A DNA stretch of 64,000 bases from Paenibacillus lactis. GTDB lineage: Bacteria; Bacillota; Bacilli; Paenibacillales; Paenibacillaceae. The position numbers and the translations under genes were made by a program. The notes under the pieces were generated by a model that had not been told where the DNA came from, made no database searches, and worked only from the letters and a program-made list of their open reading frames with translations. Positions 15,312 through 23,880 of the stretch are shown one piece after another; position 1 is the first letter of the stretch, and the number at the start of each line of letters is the position of its first letter. The DNA lies in contig NZ_JAGGKI010000025.1 in assembly GCF_017873605.1 (NCBI RefSeq), positions 1-64,000 on the forward strand, in the 5' to 3' direction.

Positions 15312-15344
15312 AGCGTGAACGCATCAAGGATTTTCGTTCACGCT
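15312..15344. promoter_or_regulatory. Inverted repeat upstream of DoxX paralog 2
   Basis: AGCGTGAACG (15312-15321) and CGTTCACGCT (15335-15344) form a perfect 10-bp inverted repeat with no T-run on either side, so an operator or RNA hairpin is likelier than a terminator. It lies about 80 bp before the gene. Confidence 0.45.
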
Positions 15345-15450
15345 GGGAAAGTGATTAGCAATGTATATTTTCAAAAATCCGTATTAAAATACATTATTCA
15401 CTTCCACCTGGCTTATGCCTGTGCGTTTTGGAATGCGATCCGGACATACC

Positions 15451-15485
15451 AAAAAGTGATGAAGAACCGTGGTTCTCCATCACTT
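15451..15485 (-). terminator. Rho-independent terminator after DoxX paralog 3
   Basis: On the minus strand AAGTGATGGAGAACC pairs with GGTTCTTCATCACTT (one mismatch), followed by TTT. It lies 28 bp beyond the stop at 15514. Confidence 0.8.
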
Positions 15486-15513
15486 GGATGCTGCCTAATT
15501 GAGTTGCAGCCGA

Positions 15514-16053
15514 TTAAGCCGTTTGCTTCTTGAGCGGCGTTGGCGTCGTGTCGCCATGGCGGGTCGTTTTGTGTGTCCATTTGTTCCACAGGCCGCGGAG
15601 ATATGGGATTACCCAGCGGTCGAGACCGATTTTACCGGCATTCGCTGCAGCAACCAGGATGAACATTTGCAGCAATAGCATTTGTGCATTCGTGCTCACG
15701 GTGCCCGAGAAGAGGAACGCGGCGTTCATCACGATCCCCATGAGGGCGGCGAAGGTGGTGAAGGTACCCAGGATCAGCCCGAGGCCGACGAGGAATTCAC
15801 CGAGCGGGACCATGACGTTGAAGACCTTTACGCCCGGCAGCGCCGCGTGCTCGAGGAAGGCCGCCCACCAGCCTTGTACAGCGGGATGGTCACCGGTCGC
15901 CTTGGCGATCGCGCCTTGCAGGAAGCCTGCAGCCTCGAAGCCGCCAGTCAATTTGCCCCAGCCGGCCACCATCCATTCGTAACCGATGTAGACCCGGATG
16001 AAGGTCAGCAACCACATTGCCACTTTGTTTGTTCTCAGCCAATTGTTAAACAT
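15514..16053 (-). CDS. DoxX-family membrane protein, paralog 3
   Basis: A 179-residue DoxX protein that differs from paralog 1 by only a few residues (Val for Ile in GVKVFNV, a one-residue shorter tail, Lys for Thr near the end). The near identity extends through the coding DNA but not into the upstream region, which points to recent duplication or gene conversion. The start at 16053 follows AAGGAGTGG. Two TGTGA-N6-TCACA-like boxes and a TATAAT lie upstream (16228-16271) in the same layout as for paralog 1, so both copies probably respond to the same redox or oxygen regulator. Confidence 0.88.
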   Translation of the reverse strand: MFNNWLRTNKVAMWLLTFIRVYIGYEWMVAGWGKLTGGFEAAGFLQGAIAKATGDHPAVQGWWAAFLEHAALPGVKVFNVMVPLGEFLVGLGLILGTFTTFAALMGIVMNAAFLFSGTVSTNAQMLLLQMFILVAAANAGKIGLDRWVIPYLRGLWNKWTHKTTRHGDTTPTPLKKQTA

Positions 16054-16227
16054 ATGAACCACTCCTTAATTGAGTTATTTTTCGTTTGCATTGTTGTCTG
16101 TTCATGGATGTCGTTGTTGTTAAATGGCTTACTGGTGACTTCTAATGTTTGCTTTCTTGTTGTTCACTTTCTTGCTTTGTCTTGCTTGGTGCTGTTTGGT
16201 TTAAGTGATCACCTTTCTTACACTTTC

Positions 16228-16271
16228 ATTATACGTGAAATTATTCACAATACAATGTGATAAAAATCACA
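16228..16271 (-). promoter_or_regulatory. Fnr/Crp-type boxes and promoter for DoxX paralog 3
   Basis: Perfect TGTGA-N6-TCACA (16256-16271) plus CGTGA-N6-TCACA (16234-16249), with minus-strand TATAAT at 16228-16233. The perfect box is again centred about 42 bp before the expected start. The flanking bases differ from those at 14584-14645, so the sites have been kept while the surroundings changed. Confidence 0.75.
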
Positions 16272-16488
16272 AATTTGTGAACATAGCATTCTGCCTCTGA
16301 AATACATTGCATACTGCCCTTCAAATAGGCTGAAATACGGCAGCGGCTCCTTAAATGGTTTGAAACCTTGCGCGGTCTGCCCCTAGAATCGGCTGATGAA
16401 ATAAGTGAATGTTCTACTACAGGGAAAGGGAGGTAATTGTAGGGCATCAATGACAGCAGCCAAATGTTCGTGGTCCCACCCCAAGCAG

Positions 16489-16600
16489 GCTTGCGGAGAA
16501 CTTATCAAGTTATCTCCGATAGAAAGGCTTTGCCGGAGGACGATCGAGTTATCTTCCATAGAAAGGTAGGCTTGCGGAGAACCTATCGAGTTATGAATCA
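16489..16600. repeat. Three imperfect ~40-bp direct repeats
   Basis: Units beginning GCTTGCGGAGAAC or GCTTTGCCGGAGGAC and containing TATCNAGTTATCTNC and ATAGAAAGG start at about 16489, 16527 and 16570; the third is incomplete. No frame across them has a ribosome site. The rest of 16272-16770 shows nothing recognisable except the ribosome site of the next gene. Confidence 0.6.
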
Positions 16601-16770
16601 ACCGAGATTACAAGACTTGATCGATGAATGACCTAGAGCCAGGCGCCTTACGAACGGTTCTTTATTACAGACAAAGCGCAGCGTTTATGATTAAATGTAA
16701 ATTAAAGTTGAATTGTCGGTTGGAAATTTCGGGTAATAAGTATTTGGGAGAGTCCATAGGGGGAAATGAT

Positions 16771-18111
16771 ATGCGCAGTAAACATCGACTTGGCAAATTT
16801 GCATGGAGGACAAGCTTCATGGCGATTGCGGCCGTCCTTGCATTGTCTGCTTGTGGTGGGAAGCCGCAAGCAGAGCCGGTAGAGAGTCCGGAGGTACAGA
16901 GTCCGGTACAGCCTCCGGTGGAGGATGTGAAGGAGCCGGCAGCACCGGCTCCGTACAGGGCGCCTTTAACCGGGCTGGCGGTTGAGGCGCCGGTCACGCA
17001 GCGGCCGCTGGCGGTGATGATCAATAACGCGCCGGCGGCAAGGCCGCAGTCGGGGCTGAGCCAAGCCGATATCGTATACGAGGTATTGGCCGAGGGCGGC
17101 ATTACGCGATTGATCGGGATTTTCCAAAGCCAAGAAGGCATCGAGCAGATCGGGCCGATCCGCAGCATTCGTCCTTATCTGATCCGTCTTGGCGAGAGCT
17201 ATGGCGGCGTTCTGGTTCATGCCGGCGGCAGCCCCGAGGCTTATTCGATCATTCAAAAGCAGGGGAAGCAGGATTTGGACGAAATCGGCAATGCCGGTGC
17301 TTTTTTCTGGAGATCGAAGGACCGTAAAGCGCCGCATAATCTGTATTCCAGCGACGAGAAGCTGCGTCAAGCTGCTGCTAAGATGGGCTATGATCAGCAG
17401 GTTCAGGTTCCGCAATACAGCTTCCTTACGGAAGAGCCTGCAGGAGGCACGAGTGGAACGAATGGCACCGAGGGTACGAATAGCACCGATGACACCCCAT
17501 CCTCCGGGGGAACTGCGGACGGCACGGAGGGTTCGACGCAGCAAGACGGAACGACGAATAGCGGGAAACCATCTGCTGATGCTGCGGAAAATACAAGCAA
17601 TGCGGAGCAATCTTCAGCATCTGCGAACAGCGCAGGCGGTGCAGGACAATCGGCAAATGCCGGGAATGCAGGCAGCGAAGCGGGGTCCCAAACGGAGGCA
17701 GCCGGAGAAGCCGCGGGCAAGGTGGACATTACCTTTTTGCTGAACAGTTATGTGGTTTCCTATGAATACGATGAAGCAACGAGCACGTATAAGCGATCCA
17801 TTAATGGGTCTCCCCATGTCGATCTTAATAACAATGAGCAGCTGGAAGCTGCCAATGTGATTGTGCTCGGAGCCGACCATAAAGTGCTGGATGATATAGG
17901 GCGTCTAGCCGTGGATGTAGAAACCGGGGGCGAGGCCATGCTGTTCCAACGGGGCGAGGTGATCCGGGGGCAGTGGGTCAGAGCCGCGAATGATGCGATC
18001 CGGTTCGTCAAGGACGGGGCAGAGGTGGCGCTTGTTCCGGGAACGACATATTTCAACATTGTGCCTAACTCTCCATCATTTGAGAGCCATGTGAGCATAA
18101 CCAATCCATAA
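16771..18111 (+). CDS. yerB: DUF3048 lipoprotein (YerB-like)
   Basis: A 446-residue lipoprotein. The ATG at 16771 follows AGGGGGAAATGAT; the longer frame from 16624 has no such site. The signal peptide ends in LALSACGG, a lipobox. The N-terminal DUF3048 half (about 60-225) includes PLAVMINNAPAARPQSGLS, DIVYEVLAEGGITRL and GPIRSIRPY; the C-terminal half (about 330-446) includes VDITFLLNSYVVSYEYD and GTTYFNIVP. Between them is an insertion of about 100 residues rich in Gly, Ser, Thr, Asn and Ala that looks like a flexible linker. Function of the family is unknown. The gene order with yerC, dagK and rlmD matches B. subtilis. Confidence 0.85.
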   Translation: MRSKHRLGKFAWRTSFMAIAAVLALSACGGKPQAEPVESPEVQSPVQPPVEDVKEPAAPAPYRAPLTGLAVEAPVTQRPLAVMINNAPAARPQSGLSQADIVYEVLAEGGITRLIGIFQSQEGIEQIGPIRSIRPYLIRLGESYGGVLVHAGGSPEAYSIIQKQGKQDLDEIGNAGAFFWRSKDRKAPHNLYSSDEKLRQAAAKMGYDQQVQVPQYSFLTEEPAGGTSGTNGTEGTNSTDDTPSSGGTADGTEGSTQQDGTTNSGKPSADAAENTSNAEQSSASANSAGGAGQSANAGNAGSEAGSQTEAAGEAAGKVDITFLLNSYVVSYEYDEATSTYKRSINGSPHVDLNNNEQLEAANVIVLGADHKVLDDIGRLAVDVETGGEAMLFQRGEVIRGQWVRAANDAIRFVKDGAEVALVPGTTYFNIVPNSPSFESHVSITNP

Positions 18112-18324
18112 TTCATGGGCGGCGGATAATATATCCTTATACGGGGATGTTAAGTATCAGGCATAAAGGTATGGAGCAGGCTAGGGATGCGCTTCCTTGT
18201 TAGTTTCTTACTTTTTTGAGTGTTAGTTTTCTATACACACCCTGCGGCGGATGTGATAAGATATTCAAGGTTGTCTATCTTTTCTTTCGTTCGCGGCAAT
18301 TTATCCGTAAAGGGGTTAAAGAGT

Positions 18325-18939
18325 ATGAAAATGAAGAAAAAGGATATATTTTTCCAATGCCTGGAGAATATGGCCGACACGGTGGTTCAAGCTGCAGATT
18401 ATTTTTCACAGCACGTTACCAATCTTCAGGATGTGCTAGAATTCGCCAATGAAATGAAAAAATTCGAGTCCCAATGTGATACTTATACCCATACGATCAT
18501 CACGGAGCTCAACAAAACATTTATAACGCCGATCGAAAGAGACGACATCATGGACCTGGCAACCAGCATGGACGATGTGATGGACGGGCTCGAGGCCACC
18601 GCATCCCGGTTTTATATGTACCAGCTCGGACAGCCTGACGAATACATCGTGCAATTTGCAGAAATTCTTCGTCAATCGGCCTACGAAATTCAGAAAGCCA
18701 TTCATTTGCTCTCGCAGAAAAAACTTCTTGCGATCCGCGAATATACGATCCGCTTGAACGATCTGGAGAACCAGGGCGATGAGCTGCTGCGTATCTGCAT
18801 TAAGGATCTGTTCGCGACCGTTTCCGATCCGATTCTGCTGATCAAGAAGAAAGAGATCTATGAGCGTCTTGAGACAACCACGGACACCTGCGAAGACGTG
18901 GCGAATATGCTGGAATCCATCATTATGCGTAACTCGTAA
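18325..18939 (+). CDS. DUF47/PhoU-like phosphate transport accessory protein (YkaA-like)
   Basis: A 204-residue, all-helical cytoplasmic protein of the DUF47 family (MKKKDIFFQCLENMADTVVQAADYF, then EFANEMKKFESQCDTYTHTI and DDIMDLATSMDDVMDGLE), relatives of PhoU with metal-binding acidic repeats. It lies 14 bp before a PiT-type phosphate permease, the standard ykaA-pit arrangement, and is thought to tune that permease. The ATG at 18325 follows AAAGGGG; the frame upstream from 18220 has no supporting site. No clear Pho box was found upstream. Confidence 0.9.
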   Translation: MKMKKKDIFFQCLENMADTVVQAADYFSQHVTNLQDVLEFANEMKKFESQCDTYTHTIITELNKTFITPIERDDIMDLATSMDDVMDGLEATASRFYMYQLGQPDEYIVQFAEILRQSAYEIQKAIHLLSQKKLLAIREYTIRLNDLENQGDELLRICIKDLFATVSDPILLIKKKEIYERLETTTDTCEDVANMLESIIMRNS

Positions 18940-18953
18940 GGGAGTCCTGAACT

Positions 18954-19934
18954 ATGGATATCGTAATCATTCTCGTTGTTTTCCTGGCACTCGCCTTCGA
19001 CTTTATTAACGGGTTTCACGATACGGCTAATGCGATTGCTACCTCGGTATCGACCCGTGCCTTGAAGCCTCGAGTTGCCATTCTGCTTGCAGCCTCGATG
19101 AACTTCGTTGGCGCGATGCTGTTCACAGGCGTTGCCAAAACGATTGGCGGCAGCATTGCAGACCCCGCTACACTGGATAACGGAATCGAGGTTGTAATCG
19201 CGACGCTGTTGTCGGCGATTATCTGGAACCTCGTAACCTGGTGGTTCGGCTTGCCTTCATCCTCCTCGCATGCTCTGATCGGTGCATTGACCGGTGCGGT
19301 CTTCGTCGGAGCGGGCAGCGATAAGCTGAATTACGGCGGCTTTACGGATATCGTATTGGCGCTTGTCCTTTCGCCGATCATCGCATTTGTGGTCGGTTAT
19401 CTGGTGATGCAGCTGCTGAAAGTCATCTTCGCAAAACGCAGTCCGCACACCGTGAATAAGGGCTTCCGCACGATGCAGATCTTTACGGCTGCGCTCCAAT
19501 CCTTCACGCACGGCACGAACGATGCGCAGAAGGCGATGGGGATCATTACGTTCGCTCTCGTGACTTCCGGTCATCTCTCGGAGATGGAAGTTCCGTTCTG
19601 GGTTAAGCTGGCGGCAGCAACCGCGATGGCATTGGGAACCTCGATCGGCGGCTGGAAGATCATCAAGACGATGGGAACGAAAATTTTCAAAATCGAGCCG
19701 ATTAACGGATTCGCCGCAGACTTCTCGGCAGCCTCTGTTATTTTCTCGGCGACACTGCTTCACTTGCCGATCAGTACGACCCATGCGATTACATCGGCAA
19801 TTCTCGGCGTAGGCTCGGCGAAACGCTTCTCCGCCGTGAAATGGTCCCTGGCAGGGCGAATTGTCGTAACCTGGTTCATCACGATTCCGATTACGGCTGT
19901 GCTGGCGGGACTTATCTTTAAAATTTTCTTCTAG
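18954..19934 (+). CDS. pit: PiT-family low-affinity inorganic phosphate transporter
   Basis: A 326-residue membrane protein with the two PiT signature repeats: DFINGFHDTANAIATSVSTRAL at the N-terminus and SFTHGTNDAQKAMGIITFAL in the second half, each within inverted-topology helices, plus WWFGLPSSSSHALIGAL and LPISTTHAITSAILGVG. PiT permeases import metal-phosphate with proton (or sodium) coupling. AAGGGAG precedes the ATG, and the gene follows the DUF47 partner in the same operon. A terminator lies 40 bp after the stop. Confidence 0.94.
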   Translation: MDIVIILVVFLALAFDFINGFHDTANAIATSVSTRALKPRVAILLAASMNFVGAMLFTGVAKTIGGSIADPATLDNGIEVVIATLLSAIIWNLVTWWFGLPSSSSHALIGALTGAVFVGAGSDKLNYGGFTDIVLALVLSPIIAFVVGYLVMQLLKVIFAKRSPHTVNKGFRTMQIFTAALQSFTHGTNDAQKAMGIITFALVTSGHLSEMEVPFWVKLAAATAMALGTSIGGWKIIKTMGTKIFKIEPINGFAADFSAASVIFSATLLHLPISTTHAITSAILGVGSAKRFSAVKWSLAGRIVVTWFITIPITAVLAGLIFKIFF

Positions 19935-19974
19935 ACCAATACTTACTTACAGATAGATAACGGATAGATGTGGA

Positions 19975-20003
19975 GCCAATCAGCATACGATTGGCTTTTT
20001 TTA
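19975..20003 (+). terminator. Rho-independent terminator after pit
   Basis: GCCAATC pairs with GATTGGC across a 7-nt loop and is followed by TTTTTTTAA. Confidence 0.88.
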
Positions 20004-20039
20004 ATAGACGATTACATATCTGCAGAAGGGAGGACGCCT

Positions 20040-20996
20040 ATGATTCGCACGTTGGCCATCACGCCGAGCTATGAGCCGGTGCTGGGACTGTCGCTGGCCG
20101 AGATGAATATGGCGGAATACGCCTGGGTCTGGGTGGATTTCAGCGAACCGACGCCGGAGGAGGCGCGGATGCTGGAGACGTATTTTCATTTTCACCCGCT
20201 GGCCATTGAGGATTGCCTGCATTTTCTGCAGCGTCCCAAGCTGGATTATTACGATGAAATGCAGTTCTTCGTCCTGCATGCACTGCATCCGGATACGCTC
20301 CAGGCGGTGGAGGTGGATCTGTTCCTCGCGCCAAGGCTCGTCGTGTCGTTCCACCAGCAAAATCTGCCGGAGGTAAATGATGCATGGGACCGGGTCGTGG
20401 AGGCTGCCAGGAAGGGAGCGGTTGGCGAGGATGGCCCCAGCTTCACCGCTTATACGATTATGGATAAGATGGTGGATCAATATTTCCCGAGCTTGTACGC
20501 GATTGAGGACGAGCTGGCGGATCTGGAGAATGAAGGTGAACGGGAGTCGGTGGAGGAGCTGATGAACCAGGTGTTTGCCCTTCGGTCACGGCTGCTTCGC
20601 CTCCGGCGGACGGTTGTGCCGATGCGGGATCTGCTCTATCGGATTATCAACTCGCAGCATATGAAGCATCATGTGCACCTTGCTTATTTTTCCGATATCT
20701 ACGACCACCTGCTCAAGCTGTCCGACATGATCGAGACCAACCGCGAGATGACGGCGGATCTTCGCGACAGTTACATCTCCGTAAATTCGAACCGGATGAA
20801 TCAAATCATGAAGACGCTGACCGTGATCACCACGATCTTCATGCCGTTGACGCTGATTGCGGGCATTTATGGCATGAATTTTGAGGTGATGCCGGAGCTG
20901 CAATGGAGGTATGGTTACTTTGCCGTGCTGGTTCTAATGTTCCTGCTCGGGGGCGGCATGGTGATGTGGTTTATACGCAGGGGCTGGTTTAAATAG
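20040..20996 (+). CDS. corA: CorA-family Mg2+ transporter
   Basis: A 318-residue divalent cation channel. A large cytoplasmic alpha/beta domain (about 1-250) leads into a long helix and two C-terminal TM segments; the first ends in the diagnostic YGMN motif (IAGIYGMNFEVMPEL) and the protein closes with the basic tail RRGWFK. HPLAIEDCLHFLQRPKLDYYD is typical of the bacterial family. The ATG at 20040 follows GGAGGACGCC; an earlier frame start at 19968 lies in the terminator and is rejected. No M-box riboswitch was seen upstream. Confidence 0.92.
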   Translation: MIRTLAITPSYEPVLGLSLAEMNMAEYAWVWVDFSEPTPEEARMLETYFHFHPLAIEDCLHFLQRPKLDYYDEMQFFVLHALHPDTLQAVEVDLFLAPRLVVSFHQQNLPEVNDAWDRVVEAARKGAVGEDGPSFTAYTIMDKMVDQYFPSLYAIEDELADLENEGERESVEELMNQVFALRSRLLRLRRTVVPMRDLLYRIINSQHMKHHVHLAYFSDIYDHLLKLSDMIETNREMTADLRDSYISVNSNRMNQIMKTLTVITTIFMPLTLIAGIYGMNFEVMPELQWRYGYFAVLVLMFLLGGGMVMWFIRRGWFK

Positions 20997-21224
20997 TGTT
21001 ATTTTCTGGATGATATTCCGGGTTAACAAAAAGAATGTAAGAGAAGAACTGCGCCGGGTGACAAGGTTACAATTGCTTGAGACAAGCCGAAAGACGGAAT
21101 CAAGGCTGGGTATGTGACCCTTAATCGTCTGAGACTAAGTTCCAGCGCACACATCTTCGGAGCTTGGCTGCCGGGGTTTATGGATGGTCCATCACGGGTA
21201 AGGCTTCCTGAGGAGGGAGTTACG

Positions 21225-21590
21225 ATGGTACCCGGTCTGAATCGACAAGGCAAACACCATAGAAAACGACACCTGAACCTGTCCGTACGTACCGGAGGGC
21301 TGCGCAGGCTGCTCCGACTGTCGCGGGCGCGAAAGCGCCGGCTAACCGTCACCAGCCGTTTCGAGGCGGGGATGATGCTTAGCGAGCTGCTGACCGGACT
21401 GCTGTTTATTACTGGCAGCATCTTAATGTTCTACCCGGGGACAAAACGTATCTCCACCGTGCTGTACCTGCTCGGAAGCATTATGATGCTGCTGCGGTCG
21501 GGCATTCGAGGCTCTTATTGGTTCCGGTTAAAATCGCTCGAGCATTCAGCCGATCAGGAGAGCAGCTCCGATCAGGATTGGTCGCGTTGA
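21225..21590 (+). CDS. YrhK-like small membrane protein
   Basis: A 121-residue protein with a basic N-terminal part (many Arg, Lys and His, about residues 6-45) and two TM helices (about 52-70 and 75-93) in a block FEAGMMLSELLTGLLFITGS ... LYLLGSIMMLLRSGIRG that resembles the YrhK-like domain; function unknown. The ATG at 21225 follows GAGGAGGGAG at a normal distance, whereas the longer frame from 21114 has no ribosome site. About 220 bases separate it from corA; nothing was recognised there. A terminator is at 21697-21730. Confidence 0.55.
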   Translation: MVPGLNRQGKHHRKRHLNLSVRTGGLRRLLRLSRARKRRLTVTSRFEAGMMLSELLTGLLFITGSILMFYPGTKRISTVLYLLGSIMMLLRSGIRGSYWFRLKSLEHSADQESSSDQDWSR

Positions 21591-21696
21591 ACAGCGTAAG
21601 CGACATACGGTAAAAAGCTCACGCCATTGAAGCATCTTTCAAGCCATGCTCTGATGTCCACGTTAGACGGGAATGCTCTACCCGGCGCAAAAATAT

Positions 21697-21730
21697 GCTC
21701 CAGCCCTGAGCTTTCAGGGCTGGAGCTGTT
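21697..21730. terminator. Hairpin terminator between convergent genes
   Basis: GCTCCAGCCCTGA pairs with TCAGGGCTGGAGC around a GCTT loop. The T-run is short on both sides, but the position between convergent genes and the 13-bp stem support termination. Confidence 0.65.
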
Positions 21731-21858
21731 CATGGAGCGGTCATGTACTGCCGCCTAACCTGATTATATCCGGGTAAGCCGACGGTGCCCTGCGCGCCCT
21801 AAAAATGCAAGGGCTCTGCGGGGGGATTGCATCGCCCTCGCCTCGGGGCGCCTTTCGG

Positions 21859-22488
21859 CTACCGCCGGCGTCTGCGTTTGCTGGAGCCGGACGACTTGCG
21901 CGAGCCGGTCCGGCGTTTGCCGCCTCCGGATGAACGTCGTCTTGGCGGCGTATACTCGTAATTGCCGCCGGAGTCGGCGTAATCAGCCGATGGCGGATTG
22001 TTTTTCTTCTTGAACGCTCCTGCCAGCAGGGACACCATCGGCGCGAGCTGCTGGAAGCCCTGCATGACCTTTTGAACCTTGCCGAGATTGTTGACGATGC
22101 CGTCAATGCCTCCCATCCGGTCGATAATGTTTTTCAGATCGCCCATGTTCTTCAGACCCAGGCCTCCGAGGAGGCCTCCTAATCCTCCGCTTCCGCTGCT
22201 GCCTCCTCCGCCGAGAAGGCCGCCGAGGCCGCCGTTCGAATTGTCGGACGGCGCGAACGACGAAGCAGTAGCTTCCGTGCCGGGTACCGGCGCTAAGGCC
22301 GGAACCGAATCGGTGTATGGATATAAAGCGGATGGATTAGCATCTGGATACTCGCTGTAGGAATTCAGGCCGGGATACGGTGACGATTCCTGGGGAAGTG
22401 ATTCGTTCAGCGAGCGGTAAGTACTGCGATGGGAAGGACGTTGGGAAGAAGGTCGACGGTGATAATAGTGGGAATGACCAGTCATCAT
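21859..22488 (-). CDS. YqfQ/VrrA-like low-complexity protein
   Basis: A 209-residue protein in three parts: a His/Tyr/Ser/Pro-rich head (about 1-70), a Gly-rich block with two GGLGGLLGG runs (about 80-105), and a short folded-looking segment (GLKNMGDLKNIIDRMGG through FQQLAPMVSLLAGAFKK, about 107-160), ending in a very basic Ser/Arg/Lys tail. The KVQKVMQGFQQLAPMVSLL segment resembles the YqfQ-like family; function unknown. The start at 22488 follows AAAGGA by 7 nt. It is transcribed opposite to its neighbours. Confidence 0.6.
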   Translation of the reverse strand: MMTGHSHYYHRRPSSQRPSHRSTYRSLNESLPQESSPYPGLNSYSEYPDANPSALYPYTDSVPALAPVPGTEATASSFAPSDNSNGGLGGLLGGGGSSGSGGLGGLLGGLGLKNMGDLKNIIDRMGGIDGIVNNLGKVQKVMQGFQQLAPMVSLLAGAFKKKNNPPSADYADSGGNYEYTPPRRRSSGGGKRRTGSRKSSGSSKRRRRR

Positions 22489-22728
22489 ATCACTTTCCTT
22501 TGTAAGTTAAGATACTATACTGTATGTTCCGGGCGGGCGATGGGTTTAGGCTATTGTCCCGATTTTCGGGATAGGAGCGGAATCGGGCGGATGCCTACGG
22601 GAATGATGTGAGGGGACAGCTGCGGATTATGAGGGAATATATGAGATCTAGGTTTAATTCATCTCGTTTAGGTTCATACCAAAGATTATAATGTATGGTC
22701 GTCCTGTAGTGCGTGAAATCGTTAATGC

Positions 22729-22758
22729 TTGAAAAGACTGTACCCGCTCGGGTACAAT
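22729..22758 (+). promoter_or_regulatory. yerC promoter with a spacer palindrome
   Basis: TTGAAA (22729-22734), 18 nt, TACAAT (22753-22758). The spacer holds GTACCC (22740-22745) and GGGTAC (22750-22755), an inverted repeat overlapping the -10. The region 22489-22728 shows no gene. Confidence 0.6.
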
Positions 22759-22804
22759 GGGAGTGCGAGTGTTATACACAGTAACAATAGGGGATGATAA
22801 TTCA

Positions 22805-23095
22805 GTGCAGCTGAAGAAACTTAATGATAAGAGCATTGATCAATTATTTGAGGCTATATTAACCTTGAAGAACGTGGAAGAATGCTATGTATTTTTCGAC
22901 GATCTCTGCACCGTTAACGAAATCCAGTCCTTGTCCCAACGGCTCGAGGTGGCTCGGATGCTGGGCAAGGGATGCACATACAACCAGATTGAAGCAGAAA
23001 CGGGAGCCAGCACCGCGACGATCTCGCGGGTGAAGCGTTGTTTGAATTATGGCAATGATGGGTATAAAATGACTTTGGAGCGTCTCGGGCGTTAA
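22805..23095 (+). CDS. yerC: YerC/YecD-family TrpR-like DNA-binding protein
   Basis: A 96-residue helical protein closely matching the YerC family: LYEAILTLKNVEECY-type start, FFDDLCTVNEIQSLSQRLEVA, then the helix-turn-helix TYNQIEAETGASTATISRVKR. It is a small TrpR-superfamily DNA-binding protein whose regulon is not well known. I choose the GTG at 22805 because the family starts at this point and AGGGGA lies 10 nt upstream; a longer frame from 22757 would begin inside the promoter. The stop codon overlaps the start of the next gene (TAATG). Confidence 0.87.
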   Translation: MQLKKLNDKSIDQLFEAILTLKNVEECYVFFDDLCTVNEIQSLSQRLEVARMLGKGCTYNQIEAETGASTATISRVKRCLNYGNDGYKMTLERLGR

Positions 23096-23862
23096 TGATG
23101 GCACAGCCGGGCGTGCTCGTGATCAGTCATGGCTCCAGGGAGCAAGGATGGGTGTCGCTTGTGGACGAAGCCGTCGGCAAGCTGGCAGCCCGCATGGATA
23201 TGCCGGTCGTAGCTTCATACTTGGAATTGGTAGAGGGCCGTCTGATTCAGGACGGCATTACGGCTTTGGAGGACCAGGGTGTTACGGACATTGTGGTCAT
23301 TCCGCTATTTGTGTCATCAGGCAGCACACATGTCGACGAAATAGCTTATGCTATAGGAGCGAAGGCGGTTCCGGAGCTGGAAACGGATCTTGAGCCGTTC
23401 CGGGTCCGCGCCGCCGTTCATTTCGGCACGCCGATGGACGATCATCCGGACATCGCCGCCATGGTGTGGGATAAGGTAAGCGAGCTGTCCGTTCAGCCCG
23501 AGAAGGAGGTCATCCTTCTCGTGGGACACGGCAGCAGGCATGATGGATTTCGCCGCCGCTGGGAGGAAGGCATGTCCCGGCTTGCCGGGCGCGTTGGCGC
23601 CTTAAGCGGCACAAGCGTCGATTATGCCCTGCTGAGCCCCGGGAATGTCCGGGAGAAAGCATTGCAATGGAAGGAGCGCGGCTGCGAGGTGATCGCGGCT
23701 CCGCTTTTTTTAAGTGAGGGGTATTTTACAGAGAAGGTCATTCCGGACAGGATTCAGGGGCTCTCGTGCCGCTATTCCGGCAAAACCCTGCTTCCGCATC
23801 CGCTGCTGTCGCATTGGATGGAGTCCCAGGCCCATCTGATGATACAATCCTTGAAATCATGA
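23095..23862 (+). CDS. CbiX/sirohydrochlorin chelatase-like protein
   Basis: A 255-residue protein made of two CbiX half-domains: VLVISHGSREQGWVSLVDEAV near the N-terminus and LLVGHGSRHDGFRRRWEEGM in the second half, each with the metal-binding His. CbiX/SirB enzymes insert Co2+ or Fe2+ into sirohydrochlorin for B12 or sirohaem synthesis. No other tetrapyrrole gene is nearby, so the precise metal is open. Its ATG overlaps the yerC stop (TAATG), so the two genes are translationally coupled; a second ATG at 23098 is also possible. Confidence 0.82.
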   Translation: MMAQPGVLVISHGSREQGWVSLVDEAVGKLAARMDMPVVASYLELVEGRLIQDGITALEDQGVTDIVVIPLFVSSGSTHVDEIAYAIGAKAVPELETDLEPFRVRAAVHFGTPMDDHPDIAAMVWDKVSELSVQPEKEVILLVGHGSRHDGFRRRWEEGMSRLAGRVGALSGTSVDYALLSPGNVREKALQWKERGCEVIAAPLFLSEGYFTEKVIPDRIQGLSCRYSGKTLLPHPLLSHWMESQAHLMIQSLKS

Positions 23863-23880
23863 GTAGGTGGCGTATCGTTA

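Noticed and set aside
15249..15533. 94-residue plus-strand frame between DoxX paralogs
   Set aside because: It runs through an inverted repeat and a terminator and has no ribosome site.
21000..21224. Possible magnesium riboswitch between corA and the YrhK-like gene
   Set aside because: The conserved M-box text and pairing could not be found; the stretch is only an unassigned gap.
22079..22360. Pro-rich plus-strand frame opposite the YqfQ-like gene
   Set aside because: It is the antisense of a Gly-rich coding block, which gives Pro-rich frames as an artefact.
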